Of a DNA stretch of 64,000 nucleotides, positions 26,837 through 34,955 are shown piece by piece (position 1 is the first letter of the stretch; each line of letters begins with the position of its first letter). The position numbers and the translations under genes were made by a program. The stretch spans positions 1 to 64,000 of the forward strand of contig WNWL01000002.1 of assembly GCA_009733745.1 (NCBI GenBank), read 5' to 3'. The DNA is from Oceanobacillus sp. HTM 045 (GTDB taxonomy: Bacteria > Pseudomonadota > Alphaproteobacteria > Rhodobacterales > Rhodobacteraceae). Below the pieces are notes generated by a model. The model was not told the origin of the DNA. It searched no databases and saw only the letters and a program-made list of their open reading frames with translations.

Positions 26837-28024
26837 ATGGCCCGTGCCGCCCGCGCCCGCCGGGGGGGCGGCACGCCGCGCGCCTCCCGTCGCGATGCTG
26901 ACCGGCGCATGGGTGCGGGCGCGATCCTCGCCCGCACGCTGCTCTGCCTCGCGCTGATCGGTCTCGGCTTCGTCGCCGTCGCCACCGACCCGGCCCAGTG
27001 GCTGTTCTCGCAGGTCGCGCTCGGCATCGCCGCGCTGTCGGAAACCCTGCTCGGCCTGTTCGGCGAAAGCCTGACCCGCGACGGCATCGTGCTCCGCGAC
27101 GCGGAGACCGGCGCCGCCGTCGCCGTCACCGCCGCCTGCGACGGGCACGGGCTGATCGTCGTGCTGGTCGCGGCGATGTTCGCCTGGCTCGGCTGGGGCG
27201 CGGGGCTGGGCCGCGCGGTGTTCTTCCTGCTCGTCGCGGTGGCCGCGATCGAGGCGTTCAACGTGGTCCGCGTCCTCGTGCTCTACGGCATCGGGCCGGA
27301 GAACGCCGCCGCCTTCGAGCGGGCGCACTACCTGACCTTCCCGCTCGCCTCCTCGGTCTTCGTGGCGCTCCTGTTCGCCGCGGCGCTGCCGCCCGCGCTC
27401 CGCGCCCGCGGGCTCGGCGCCGCAGCACTGATCGGCCTCCTCGGCGCGGGGCTCGCGGTGGGCTGGAGCTACCTCGCCGCCCCCGCGGCCGAGGCCGCCC
27501 TCGTCCCCGTGGCCGATGCCTGGCTCGGGCTGTTCGGCCCCGATCTCGTCGCCGGGATCCGCGTCACCGACGCCGGCCCGGTGCTGGAGACGACGCTGGT
27601 GACCGGGCGCGACCCCGTCCGCTTCGCCACCCTGCCGCTCCGCCCGGCCGATTTCATGCTCGCCGCACCGCTGGTCGCCGCCGGGGCGCTGTTCCTGCTG
27701 CGCCGCCCGGTGGCGCTGGTGCTCTGGCTCGCTCTCGCGCTCCTGCTGATGGCGCTGGCGCTGGCGCTCGGCGCCGTCACCGGCGCGCACGAGGCGGCGA
27801 AGGGCACCGGGCTGGTGGACATGATGATCGCCCTCGGCGGCGGCTACACCTCCTCGGCCGTCTACCAGCCCCCCGGCGCGTGGAGCCTCGCCGCGCTCAA
27901 GGCGGCGCAGAACGCGCTGGTCCACTTCAACCTGTTCGTGCTGCCCTTCCTCGGCCCCGCCGCGCTCACCCTCGCCGGGCGGCGGACTATGGCGGAGGCG
28001 GCGTCCCGCGCCGCCGGGCGATGA
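26837..28024 (+). CDS. Exosortase (dedicated, undetermined subtype)
   Basis: A 395-residue membrane protein. Residues ~27-200 match the exosortase/archaeosortase core: Cys101 in TAACDGHGLIVV, Arg145 in AFNVVRVLVLYG and His164 in ERAHYLTFP, which is the Cys-Arg-His triad in the right order and helix context. Exosortases cut C-terminal sorting tails and transfer the protein to an unknown acceptor, much as sortases do. The C-terminal half (~200-395) has further helices and a segment, WLGLFGPDLVAGIRV, that echoes LLGLFGESLTRDGIVL of the core, without the Cys. The substrate gene is 3 bp upstream; the stop overlaps the next GT39-type gene as ATGA. I cannot place it in a named Xrt subtype. Confidence 0.88.
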   Translation: MARAARARRGGGTPRASRRDADRRMGAGAILARTLLCLALIGLGFVAVATDPAQWLFSQVALGIAALSETLLGLFGESLTRDGIVLRDAETGAAVAVTAACDGHGLIVVLVAAMFAWLGWGAGLGRAVFFLLVAVAAIEAFNVVRVLVLYGIGPENAAAFERAHYLTFPLASSVFVALLFAAALPPALRARGLGAAALIGLLGAGLAVGWSYLAAPAAEAALVPVADAWLGLFGPDLVAGIRVTDAGPVLETTLVTGRDPVRFATLPLRPADFMLAAPLVAAGALFLLRRPVALVLWLALALLLMALALALGAVTGAHEAAKGTGLVDMMIALGGGYTSSAVYQPPGAWSLAALKAAQNALVHFNLFVLPFLGPAALTLAGRRTMAEAASRAAGR

Positions 28025-29661
28025 TCACCCCGGCCCGCACCCTCGGGGACATCGCGGCGCAGTGGCGGATCTGGCTCTGGGCGCTGGTCGCCCTCGGCGC
28101 GGCGCTGCGCTTCCAGGGTTTGAGCTGGGACCACGGCCTGATGCTCCACCCGGACGAGCGCAACCTCGTCTGGGCCGGGCTGGCGCTCGCCTGGCCCGAC
28201 AGGCTCGTCCCCGACTTCCACGCCTATAACGGCCTCTCGGTCTACCCGCCGCGCCTGCTGGCGGCGTTGCTCGCGGGCGACATGCCCTCCGCCCCGCAGG
28301 CGGCGCTGGCCGCGCGGCTGATCTCCGCCGCGCTCTCGACGCTGGCTATCCTCGCCGCGGGCGGCATCGGGCGGCTCCTCGCCGGGCCCACCGGCGCGCT
28401 CGGCGCGGCCTTCCTCACCGCGCTGAACCCCGCGCTGATCCAGTGGGCGCATTTCGGCACGTCGGAGAGCGCGCTGGTGCTCTGCGCCCTCGTCCTCTGG
28501 CGCATCGCCGCGGGCTTCGTCGCGGGCGAGATGCGCCTCTGGCCCGCCGCCCTGCTCTCCGGCCTCGTGCTCGGCCTCGGCCTCGGCACCAAGACGTCGG
28601 CCGCCGTCTTCGCCGTCATCCCGCTCGCAGCGCTGATCGTCGCCCAGCGCGGCGGCTGGGGCCGGGCGGCGCTCGCCACCCTCACCGCAATGCTGATCGC
28701 GGGCGCGATCCTGCTCGCCACCACCCCCGCCATCCTCCTGAAATGGGAGGATTATTCCGGCATCATGACCTTCGAGTGCGGCGTGGTCGACGGCACGCAG
28801 GACGTGTTCTGGACCTGGCAGTTCGAGGACGCCCGCGACGTGATCTTCGAGCTGCGCCAGTTCGTGGCCCTGACCGACCCCGTCACCGTCCTGCTGCTCG
28901 CCGCCGGGGCGGTCGCCTTCGCGGGCAACCGCCGCGCGGTGCCGGTGCTGGCCTTCCTGCTCGTCTACGCCGCCATCGTCTTCGCCTGGCACGCCAAGTT
29001 CATCCGCTACCTCGCGCCGATGCTGGCCCCGCTGCTGGTCCTCGCCGGCTGCCTGATGGCCCGGATCGCCGCCGGGTGGGGCGGGCGGTTCCTGCGCACC
29101 GCGGCGGTGCTCTCGGCCGCGGCCACCACCGTCACCGGCCTTTCCTTCGCGGCGATGTACCAGCAGGCCGACCCGCGCCAGCAGAGCTGGGACTGGCTCG
29201 CCCCGCGGCTCTTCGGCGGGTCCGTGCTGCTGGTCGAGCCGACCGAGACCGGCCCGCCCTTCCCCGACCCGCCCCCCGCGGGCGCCTTCGGCGTGGAGGT
29301 CGTGCCGCTGACCGAACCGGCCGGGCCGGACAAGCTCGCGGCCATCGCCGAGCGGCTGGCGCGGGGCGACTGGATGCTGATCTCCTCGCGCCGCCAGTAC
29401 GGCGTGCTGCCCGCGCTCGACCGCTTCCCGGCGATGTGCGGCTATTACCGCGCGCTCTTCTCCGGCCGGCTCGGCTGGGAGGTCGCGGCACGCTTCCGCC
29501 GCCGCTCGCCGGTGCTGAACCTGTGGGAACCCGCCGACCGGGCGGAGGAGACCTTCTCCGTCTTCGACCACCCCAGGCCGATGATCCTCCGCCGCGTTGC
29601 GGACCTCGGCGCCGACGAGATCCGGGCACGGATCGTGGAGGCGGGCGAGGAGTGCAAGTGA
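28021..29661 (+). CDS. GT39/PMT-type membrane glycosyltransferase (second copy)
   Basis: A 546-residue GT-C protein. The first loop carries GLMLHPDERNLVW, matching HPDER in the copy at 23199. About ten helices follow, with a GTKTSAAVFAVIP segment, then a soluble C-terminal part of ~150 residues. ATG 28021 overlaps the exosortase stop, so it is coupled directly to it. Likely role: transfer of a polyprenyl-linked sugar to a periplasmic acceptor, plausibly the Pro/Thr stalk of the substrate. It ends the co-directional run; a repeat element follows. Confidence 0.86.
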   Translation: MITPARTLGDIAAQWRIWLWALVALGAALRFQGLSWDHGLMLHPDERNLVWAGLALAWPDRLVPDFHAYNGLSVYPPRLLAALLAGDMPSAPQAALAARLISAALSTLAILAAGGIGRLLAGPTGALGAAFLTALNPALIQWAHFGTSESALVLCALVLWRIAAGFVAGEMRLWPAALLSGLVLGLGLGTKTSAAVFAVIPLAALIVAQRGGWGRAALATLTAMLIAGAILLATTPAILLKWEDYSGIMTFECGVVDGTQDVFWTWQFEDARDVIFELRQFVALTDPVTVLLLAAGAVAFAGNRRAVPVLAFLLVYAAIVFAWHAKFIRYLAPMLAPLLVLAGCLMARIAAGWGGRFLRTAAVLSAAATTVTGLSFAAMYQQADPRQQSWDWLAPRLFGGSVLLVEPTETGPPFPDPPPAGAFGVEVVPLTEPAGPDKLAAIAERLARGDWMLISSRRQYGVLPALDRFPAMCGYYRALFSGRLGWEVAARFRRRSPVLNLWEPADRAEETFSVFDHPRPMILRRVADLGADEIRARIVEAGEECK

Positions 29662-29717
29662 GGGTTTCCTGATCGGCGCTTCGGAGCAAACGCCGGTAAT
29701 CGCGCCACGATCAACCC

Positions 29718-29885
29718 CAGCCCGCGCGGCTAGCGCGGGCCACGTCCGGCCCTCCCCCGGGCCGGGCGTTCTCTGCCGCTGCAATGGGACCAGAGGGCGG
29801 GAGGGGTTGCTCTCATTAACCAAGCACCCCCAGCAATGCACCACGCCCGTCCAGGGCCGGACATGTCCCTCCGCACCCGGCCACC
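29718..29885 (+). repeat. Interspersed intergenic repeat, copy A
   Basis: A ~170-bp element with two conserved blocks. Block 1 runs GCGCGGGCCACGTCCGGCCC then a C-rich loop and GGGCCGGGCGTT. Block 2 is CACCACGCCCGTCCAGGGCC followed by GGACATGTCCCTCCGC. The middle includes ACCAAGCACCCCCA, shared with the copy at 39027. Block 1 folds into a GC-rich hairpin. It follows the last gene of the exosortase operon in the sense direction, so it may act as a 3' end structure. Confidence 0.75.
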
Positions 29886-29898
29886 AAGGGAGCAGCCC

Positions 29899-30363
29899 TC
29901 AGGGCGCCAGCAGCGTCCAGGGGCCCACGCGCACCGTCGGTTCCTGCGCCGCCTGCGTCTCGCAGGTGCCGGTCAGCGGGTGCGCGCCGTCGCCGTTCCA
30001 GCCCGACGCGCCGCCGCAGAACGCCTTCGCCCAGGCCTCGAGCTGCCCGATCTCGCGCATCGCGGTGGCCGTCGCCTCGGCCAGCACCGCCTCCGCCGCC
30101 GGGCGCGAGGGCGAGAGGATCGTCCGCGCCCGCTCGGCCCGCTCGGCCCGCGCCGCGGTCTCCGGTGTCACGGGGCGCGCCACGCTCGCTGGCGCAGCCG
30201 CCGCGGCCCCGGCCCGCATCCCGCTCCGCAGTTCGAGGACCGTCTCCTCCTCGGCCATCGTGCCCGAAACCGCCGCCGCCTCGTCGTCGAGCTGCCGGCT
30301 GATCGCGTTCAGAAGGCTGTCGATGTCCACCACCGTGTCGTTCGCGTGAAACCCGCCGTCCAT
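29899..30363 (-). CDS. Protein of unknown function, partner of the upstream gene
   Basis: A 154-residue protein without signal peptide or membrane segment. It is Ala/Glu-rich and mostly helical by eye (DSLLNAISRQLDDEAAAV). A C-terminal patch with two Cys (KAFCGGASGWNG, TGTCETQ) follows. It begins 3 bp after the stop of the 30367-31074 gene, which implies co-translation. I do not recognise either protein. Coding nature is supported by the tight spacing and third-position GC bias. Confidence 0.6.
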   Translation of the reverse strand: MDGGFHANDTVVDIDSLLNAISRQLDDEAAAVSGTMAEEETVLELRSGMRAGAAAAAPASVARPVTPETAARAERAERARTILSPSRPAAEAVLAEATATAMREIGQLEAWAKAFCGGASGWNGDGAHPLTGTCETQAAQEPTVRVGPWTLLAP

Positions 30364-30366
30364 GCC

Positions 30367-31074
30367 TCAGGCCTCCCTTTCCAGAGTGTCTTCGCCCAGA
30401 GTGTCTTCGGGAACTCGCTCCGCACCAGCGGCGCGGCCCAGTTCGAACGCCATCGCCGGCGCCGCCCGCTTCATCACGCCCGCGAGCGCCGCGTTGCGCT
30501 GGAAGCCGTCGCGCGCCTGCCGCCGCTCGTGCTCGGCCAGCGCCGCGCCCGCCGCCTCGCGCGCCGACCGCAGCGCGCCGCAGAGCCGGGCCTTGGCCGC
30601 GGTGATGGCGATCGCCGCGTCCGGGTCCAGCGCCGCGACCCGCTCGGCCGCGACGATCCGCTGCGCCGCCGCCACCCAGGGGTGGCCGGCCATCGTCTCC
30701 GGCACCGCCGGCCCTTCGCCCGAGAGGATCAGCATGGCGAGGTTCGCCGCCGCCTTCGCCGCACCCATCGCGGCGGCGAGGCGGGCCCCGGCGGTCTCGC
30801 AGGCCAGCGTCTCGGCCTGCACCTGCAGGCAGGTGGCCCGCACCCGCGCATAGGCGGCGTAACGGCGCGAGTCGTCCTCGGCCTTCGCCGCGGGAAACGC
30901 GGAGTCTGGCAGCTCCCCGAGGCTCTTCACCCAGGCCGCCTTGCGCCGCGACAGCGCGGTGAGCGCATCCGCCGTCAGCGGCCGCACCACCGGGCCGGAA
31001 TGATCGGCCCGCGCGATTGCCGGGTCCGCGTGCGGCATCGGCAACGCGACCGAGAGGCTGGTGTCATCGCGCAT
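30367..31074 (-). CDS. Ala-rich helical protein of unknown function
   Basis: A 235-residue soluble protein, about a quarter Ala, with long predicted helices. Cys residues occur in VRATCLQVQAETLACETAG and KARLCGALRS. There is no signal, catalytic motif or known domain. The C-terminus holds a short duplication, EDTLGEDTLE, encoded by two direct copies of a 13-bp DNA repeat near 30381-30407. It forms a two-gene unit with the downstream 29899-30363 gene. Confidence 0.6.
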   Translation of the reverse strand: MRDDTSLSVALPMPHADPAIARADHSGPVVRPLTADALTALSRRKAAWVKSLGELPDSAFPAAKAEDDSRRYAAYARVRATCLQVQAETLACETAGARLAAAMGAAKAAANLAMLILSGEGPAVPETMAGHPWVAAAQRIVAAERVAALDPDAAIAITAAKARLCGALRSAREAAGAALAEHERRQARDGFQRNAALAGVMKRAAPAMAFELGRAAGAERVPEDTLGEDTLEREA

Positions 31075-31168
31075 CGCGCCACCCTCCCGATATGCCTCTT
31101 CCGCACGCTGCCGCGCGTGTCGTCCCTGCTTGCCTGCTCATGGTCTCAGCCCCCGTCGAGTACCCGTA

Positions 31169-31420
31169 TCACCGGAACGCCCCGCTCCAGCCGCCGTTCG
31201 CCGGCGTGCCGGGCCGAATGCCCCGTCCTGCCTTCTTGTCTGACGTGTTCCCCGTCATTGGGGCCGTGAACCCGGTTCCCCTTCCGGGCCCGCTGCCGCC
31301 GTAGCGCGCCGCCATCCGCGCGGTGCGCGTTGGCGGAACCGTTGGGTCAGTCTCGAACCGGCACGGCGCACCGGATACGAATCCGGCACCGCGCCCGGCG
31401 TTGATCTCCGCCCGCGGCAT
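31169..31420 (-). CDS. Doubtful small Arg/Gly-rich ORF
   Basis: An 83-residue frame from ATG 31420, supported mainly by a strong GGGAGGGG ribosome-binding site 6-8 bp upstream. The product is rich in Gly, Arg and Thr with no recognisable domain (MPRAEINAGRGAGFVSG). It is the only candidate in the 31075-31689 stretch, which otherwise shows no gene. It might be a leader of the two unknown genes downstream or chance. Confidence 0.3.
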   Translation of the reverse strand: MPRAEINAGRGAGFVSGAPCRFETDPTVPPTRTARMAARYGGSGPGRGTGFTAPMTGNTSDKKAGRGIRPGTPANGGWSGAFR

Positions 31421-31689
31421 GGTCAGCCCCTCCCGCCGGGGAGTCTGAATCAAGCGGGATTCGGAGGCAAGGCAAAAAAAGGCGAAAAAGTGGCAAATGT
31501 GGCCGGTTGCAAGTCCCGCTCCTCCCGCGCAGCGCGTGCAGGCAGACGGGGCATGCAATCGGCGGGCGTGTGCGCCGGCCGGTCATGATGCCGCGAGCTA
31601 TCGGAATCGGAACAACTTGTGCGGGACCGCGCGATTACTGACCCTCTTCATCGCGCGACTTCACCGCCGGGACGGCCCCGGCGGCGGGC

Positions 31690-32619
31690 TCAGAGGGCGT
31701 TGAGCCAGGCGACCTTCTTCGCCTCGGCCTCGCGGGCCATCGCCGTCTCGAAATAGTCGAAGGCGTGGACGCCGCCGGGCCAGACATCCAGCGTCGCCCG
31801 GTTGCCCGCCGCGATCCAGCGCGCGGCCATGAACAGCGTGTCGTCCAGCAGCGGGTCCATCGTGCCGACCTGGAACCACGCCGCCGGCAGCCCGGCGAGG
31901 TCGGCCCGCAGGGGCGAGACGCCCGGGTCGGTCCGCATCGCCCGGTCGGGCACCAGGTTGGCGATGAACCAGTCGACCATGTCGGTGGTCAGCGTCAGGT
32001 TCCGCTCGCCCCAGTTCGCCATCGAGGGCGTCATCGCGAGGTCGTAGCAGCCGTAGGACAGCGCCGCGCCGCGGAACCGCCCGCCGAGGTCGCGCTCGAG
32101 CAGCCGCAGCAGCGTCACCACCGCGAGATGCGCGCCCGCGCTCTCGCCGCCGATGAAGAGCGGCCCGCGCTCCCCCGCGAGGTCCAGCGCCGCCGCCTCG
32201 CAGTCGTCGGCGCAGGCAGGCCACGGGTCCTCCGGCGCGAGGCGGTACTGCACCGAGACCACCCGCAGCCCGGTCGCCCGCGCGAGGCGCAGGTTCATCG
32301 CGTCGTAGTTCTCCGGCCCGCCGATGGTCCAGCCGCCGCCGTGGATATGCAGGTAGGTGCCCCGCGCCCGGCCCTCCGGCTCGGAGATGCGCGCCCGGCC
32401 CGGCCCGCCATAGACGGCGCCGATCGGCTCCCAGCGGCACTCCTTCAGCGGCATCTGGTTGGGGAAGATGCCGCGCCCCTCGGCGCGCGCCTTGCGGGTC
32501 AGCGCGGGCGGCACCTTGTGGGTCGGCGGCAGCGCGGCGAGCCTGGCCTCAAGCTCGGCGAGGAAGGCCCGCGTCTCACGGCTGACGGCCCGGGGATGGA
32601 AAGGCTCGGACGGGATCAT
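31690..32619 (-). CDS. Alpha/beta hydrolase, hormone-sensitive-lipase (GDXG) family
   Basis: A 309-residue esterase/lipase-like enzyme. The oxyanion-hole motif IHGGGWTIGG is near residue 90, the nucleophile Ser lies in FIGGESAGAHLA, the acid in QVGTMDPLLDD, and the His in PGGVHAFDYF near the C-terminus, so the triad is complete. ATG 32619 (MIPSEPF) was preferred to the longer frame from 32661, although its ribosome-binding site is weak. The natural substrate is unknown. Same strand as olsB but 127 bp apart. Confidence 0.9.
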   Translation of the reverse strand: MIPSEPFHPRAVSRETRAFLAELEARLAALPPTHKVPPALTRKARAEGRGIFPNQMPLKECRWEPIGAVYGGPGRARISEPEGRARGTYLHIHGGGWTIGGPENYDAMNLRLARATGLRVVSVQYRLAPEDPWPACADDCEAAALDLAGERGPLFIGGESAGAHLAVVTLLRLLERDLGGRFRGAALSYGCYDLAMTPSMANWGERNLTLTTDMVDWFIANLVPDRAMRTDPGVSPLRADLAGLPAAWFQVGTMDPLLDDTLFMAARWIAAGNRATLDVWPGGVHAFDYFETAMAREAEAKKVAWLNAL

Positions 32620-32746
32620 GCGGTTCTGTTCGCATACCGGCGCAGGCCGCGCCAGTCCCATTCGCGCACCGCGGCACCGCGGATGAAACGGCAGCGGAAA
32701 TGGCGGGCGGACTGGTTTCCGCCGGCCACACCGCCAGCCGCCGGGA

Positions 32747-33499
32747 TCATGCGCCGCGCAGCAGCCGGACCCGGTTCGGCGGCACCTGGCTGATCTCCAG
32801 CCCGGTGAACACGTGCAGCGTGTTAAGGTCGTTGTCGATGACCGCGTGGTCCGACACCCAGCCGCCCATGACGAGATAGGTGCGCAGCAGCGGCGGCATC
32901 TTGACCATCGCGTTCTTCGGGTCGGGCCGCTTCAGGCGCAGCTTGCGGGCGAAGCGGAACACCTTGGGCGCCTTGACCCGCGGCAGCCAGCGCTTCGGCG
33001 CGAGGTGGCGCTCGGCGAGGTAGGCGAAGGCGTCCATGTAGGAATCCTCGTCCACCCCGTGGAAGGAGGAGCAGCCGAACAGCAACTCCACCCCCTCGTC
33101 CTCGACATAGCGGGTCATCGCGCCCCAGGCGGCGCGCAGGATGTTCGGGTCGCGGAAGTCCGGGTGGACGCAGAAGCGGCCCATCTCCATCATCTTGCCG
33201 GGATAGTCGGTCAGCCCCGACAGCTCGTAGTACTTGGCCGAGTAGGTCCGGCCGATCTCAGAGCCGTTGCGCAGCGGCAGGACCCGGAAGCAGCAGACCA
33301 ACCGGTCCGAGCGCGGCTCCTCCACCATGAAGTGGACGCAGGCCGCGTCGAACTCGTCGCGGTCCAGCCCCTCCGTCGCCTCGCCGACCGCCCCGCGCCC
33401 GGCGCGGAACACCTCGAACCGGAGCCGCTGGCAGGCCAGCACGTCCTCCGCGGTCTCGGCCTGTCGTGCGCGAAAACGCCCACCCAGCAGCTTAACCAT
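32747..33499 (-). CDS. olsB: L-ornithine N(alpha)-acyltransferase
   Basis: OlsB adds a 3-hydroxyacyl chain from acyl-ACP to ornithine, the first step of ornithine-lipid synthesis at the inner membrane. The 250-residue protein matches the GNAT-type OlsB family: RQAETAEDVLACQRLRFEVF at the start, DRLVCCFRVLPL, the YYELSGL segment, EMGRFCVHPDFRDPNIL and FGCSSFHGVD. Length is normal for alphaproteobacteria. OlsA, which adds the second chain, is not adjacent. The start lies 130 bp from the divergent msrB gene. Confidence 0.92.
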   Translation of the reverse strand: MVKLLGGRFRARQAETAEDVLACQRLRFEVFRAGRGAVGEATEGLDRDEFDAACVHFMVEEPRSDRLVCCFRVLPLRNGSEIGRTYSAKYYELSGLTDYPGKMMEMGRFCVHPDFRDPNILRAAWGAMTRYVEDEGVELLFGCSSFHGVDEDSYMDAFAYLAERHLAPKRWLPRVKAPKVFRFARKLRLKRPDPKNAMVKMPPLLRTYLVMGGWVSDHAVIDNDLNTLHVFTGLEISQVPPNRVRLLRGA

Positions 33500-33631
33500 G
33501 CCGACCTCGCCTCAATTTGCCGCGATTGCGGGCAAGACTTTCGGGAGCGCCCCTTATTCCGGGTTCTGGGGCGCTATATAGGAATGAAACGGTGACGCCG
33601 TCATGACAAGCGGTACGATGAGGAGAGGAAA

Positions 33632-34090
33632 ATGGCTGTGACAAAAACGACCATGCCCCCGGGGGACGACGACTCCCGAAGGCTCGACCTCACCGATGCC
33701 GAGTGGCGCGAACGCCTCAGCCCCGAGGCGTACCGCGTGACCCGGCGCAAGGGCACCGAGCGGCCCTTCACCCACGACCAGTACCCGGCCGGCCCGGGCC
33801 TCTTCCGCTGCACCTGCTGCGGCGCGCCGCTGTTCGACAAGGCGGCCAAGTTCGACAGCGGCACCGGCTGGCCCAGCTTCTACGAGCCGGTCGGCGAGGG
33901 CGCGGTCGGCGAGCGCGACGACCGGAGCTGGTTCATGCGCCGCACCGAGGTGGTCTGCAACGCCTGCGACGCCCATCTCGGCCACGTCTTCCCCGACGGC
34001 CCGCGGCCCACGGGCCTGCGCTACTGCATCAACGGCGTCGCGCTCGATTTCGAGCCAATTCGGGAAGGCGCGCAGGAAGACGAGGGCTGA
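33632..34090 (+). CDS. msrB: Peptide-methionine (R)-S-oxide reductase
   Basis: MsrB repairs R-methionine sulfoxide in oxidised proteins. The 152-residue protein holds the complete domain: zinc ligands Cys60/Cys63 (CTCC) and Cys109/Cys112 (CNAC), the [10 protein letters not shown] block and catalytic Cys132 in RYCINGVAL. The usual resolving Cys in the FDSGTGWPS region is absent, so reduction probably depends directly on thioredoxin or another thiol. ATG 33632 follows AGGAGAGG. Confidence 0.96.
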   Translation: MAVTKTTMPPGDDDSRRLDLTDAEWRERLSPEAYRVTRRKGTERPFTHDQYPAGPGLFRCTCCGAPLFDKAAKFDSGTGWPSFYEPVGEGAVGERDDRSWFMRRTEVVCNACDAHLGHVFPDGPRPTGLRYCINGVALDFEPIREGAQEDEG

Positions 34091-34252
34091 AGCCCCTCCG
34101 GAGCGCCCTTCAGGCCCCTCCGAGGCCCCGTCAGGATTGACCCGCGCCCGCGCGGGGCCTACTCCCCTTGGCCAAAGCGGCCCGGACCCGCACCCGCGCG
34201 GAGCCGGGCGAAGCCAAAGAACAACGCCAGAGACCGAAGGCAGGGGAGAGAC

Positions 34253-34951
34253 ATGTCCGACAGCCAGCTCTTTGCAGACCTCCGCACCGTGGCCACGGCG
34301 ACGGTCACGACCGTCCTTCTCAAGAAGGGCCTGCGCAATGTCTGGATCCGCGGCGCCTTCCCGCTCCAGCCGGGGCAGGAGCGGCTGGTCGGGCGGGCCT
34401 TCACCATGCGCTTCGTGCCGGGCCGCGAGGACCTCGCCACCCCCGCTGCATGGGCCTCGCCGCGCTCCACCCGCGCCGCCATCGAAGAGATGGCCGAGGG
34501 ACAGGTCGCGGTGATCGACGCCCGCGGCATCCGCGACGCGGGCGTGTTCGGCGACATCCTCTGCGCCCGCATGGTCAAGCGCGGGGTGGCCGCGCTCGTC
34601 ACCGACGGCGTGCTGCGCGACCTCGACGGCACGCTGGCCACCGGCCTGCCGCTCTGGGCCGCGGGTGCGGCCGCGCCCGCCTCCGTCACCGCGCTGCATT
34701 TCGTCGGCTGGAACGAGGTGATCGGCTGCGGCGGGGTCTGCGTCGAGCCGGGCGACGTGATCGTCGCCGACCGCGACGGCGCGGTGGTGATCCCCTCGGC
34801 GCTGGCCGAAGAGGTCCGCGACGCCGCGCTGGAGCAGGAGCGGCTGGAAGCCTGGATCATGTCGGAGGTCGAGCGCGGCGTGCCGCTCCCCGGCCTCTAC
34901 CCGCCCAACGAGGAGACCCGCGCCCGCTACGAGGCGAGCCGGGAGGACTGA
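34253..34951 (+). CDS. RraA-like protein (HMG/CHA aldolase-like fold)
   Basis: A 232-residue member of the RraA family. It holds the diagnostic run DARGIRDAGVFGDILCARM with VTDGVLRDLDG, containing the Arg and Asp that bind pyruvate and the metal in the aldolase branch (4-hydroxy-4-methyl-2-oxoglutarate aldolase). The same fold also includes the RNase E inhibitor RraA. It lies 4 bp before a malonyl-CoA synthetase gene, which favours a metabolic enzyme acting on a C4 or C6 dicarboxylic acid. Confidence 0.9.
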   Translation: MSDSQLFADLRTVATATVTTVLLKKGLRNVWIRGAFPLQPGQERLVGRAFTMRFVPGREDLATPAAWASPRSTRAAIEEMAEGQVAVIDARGIRDAGVFGDILCARMVKRGVAALVTDGVLRDLDGTLATGLPLWAAGAAAPASVTALHFVGWNEVIGCGGVCVEPGDVIVADRDGAVVIPSALAEEVRDAALEQERLEAWIMSEVERGVPLPGLYPPNEETRARYEASRED

Positions 34952-34955
34952 CGCC

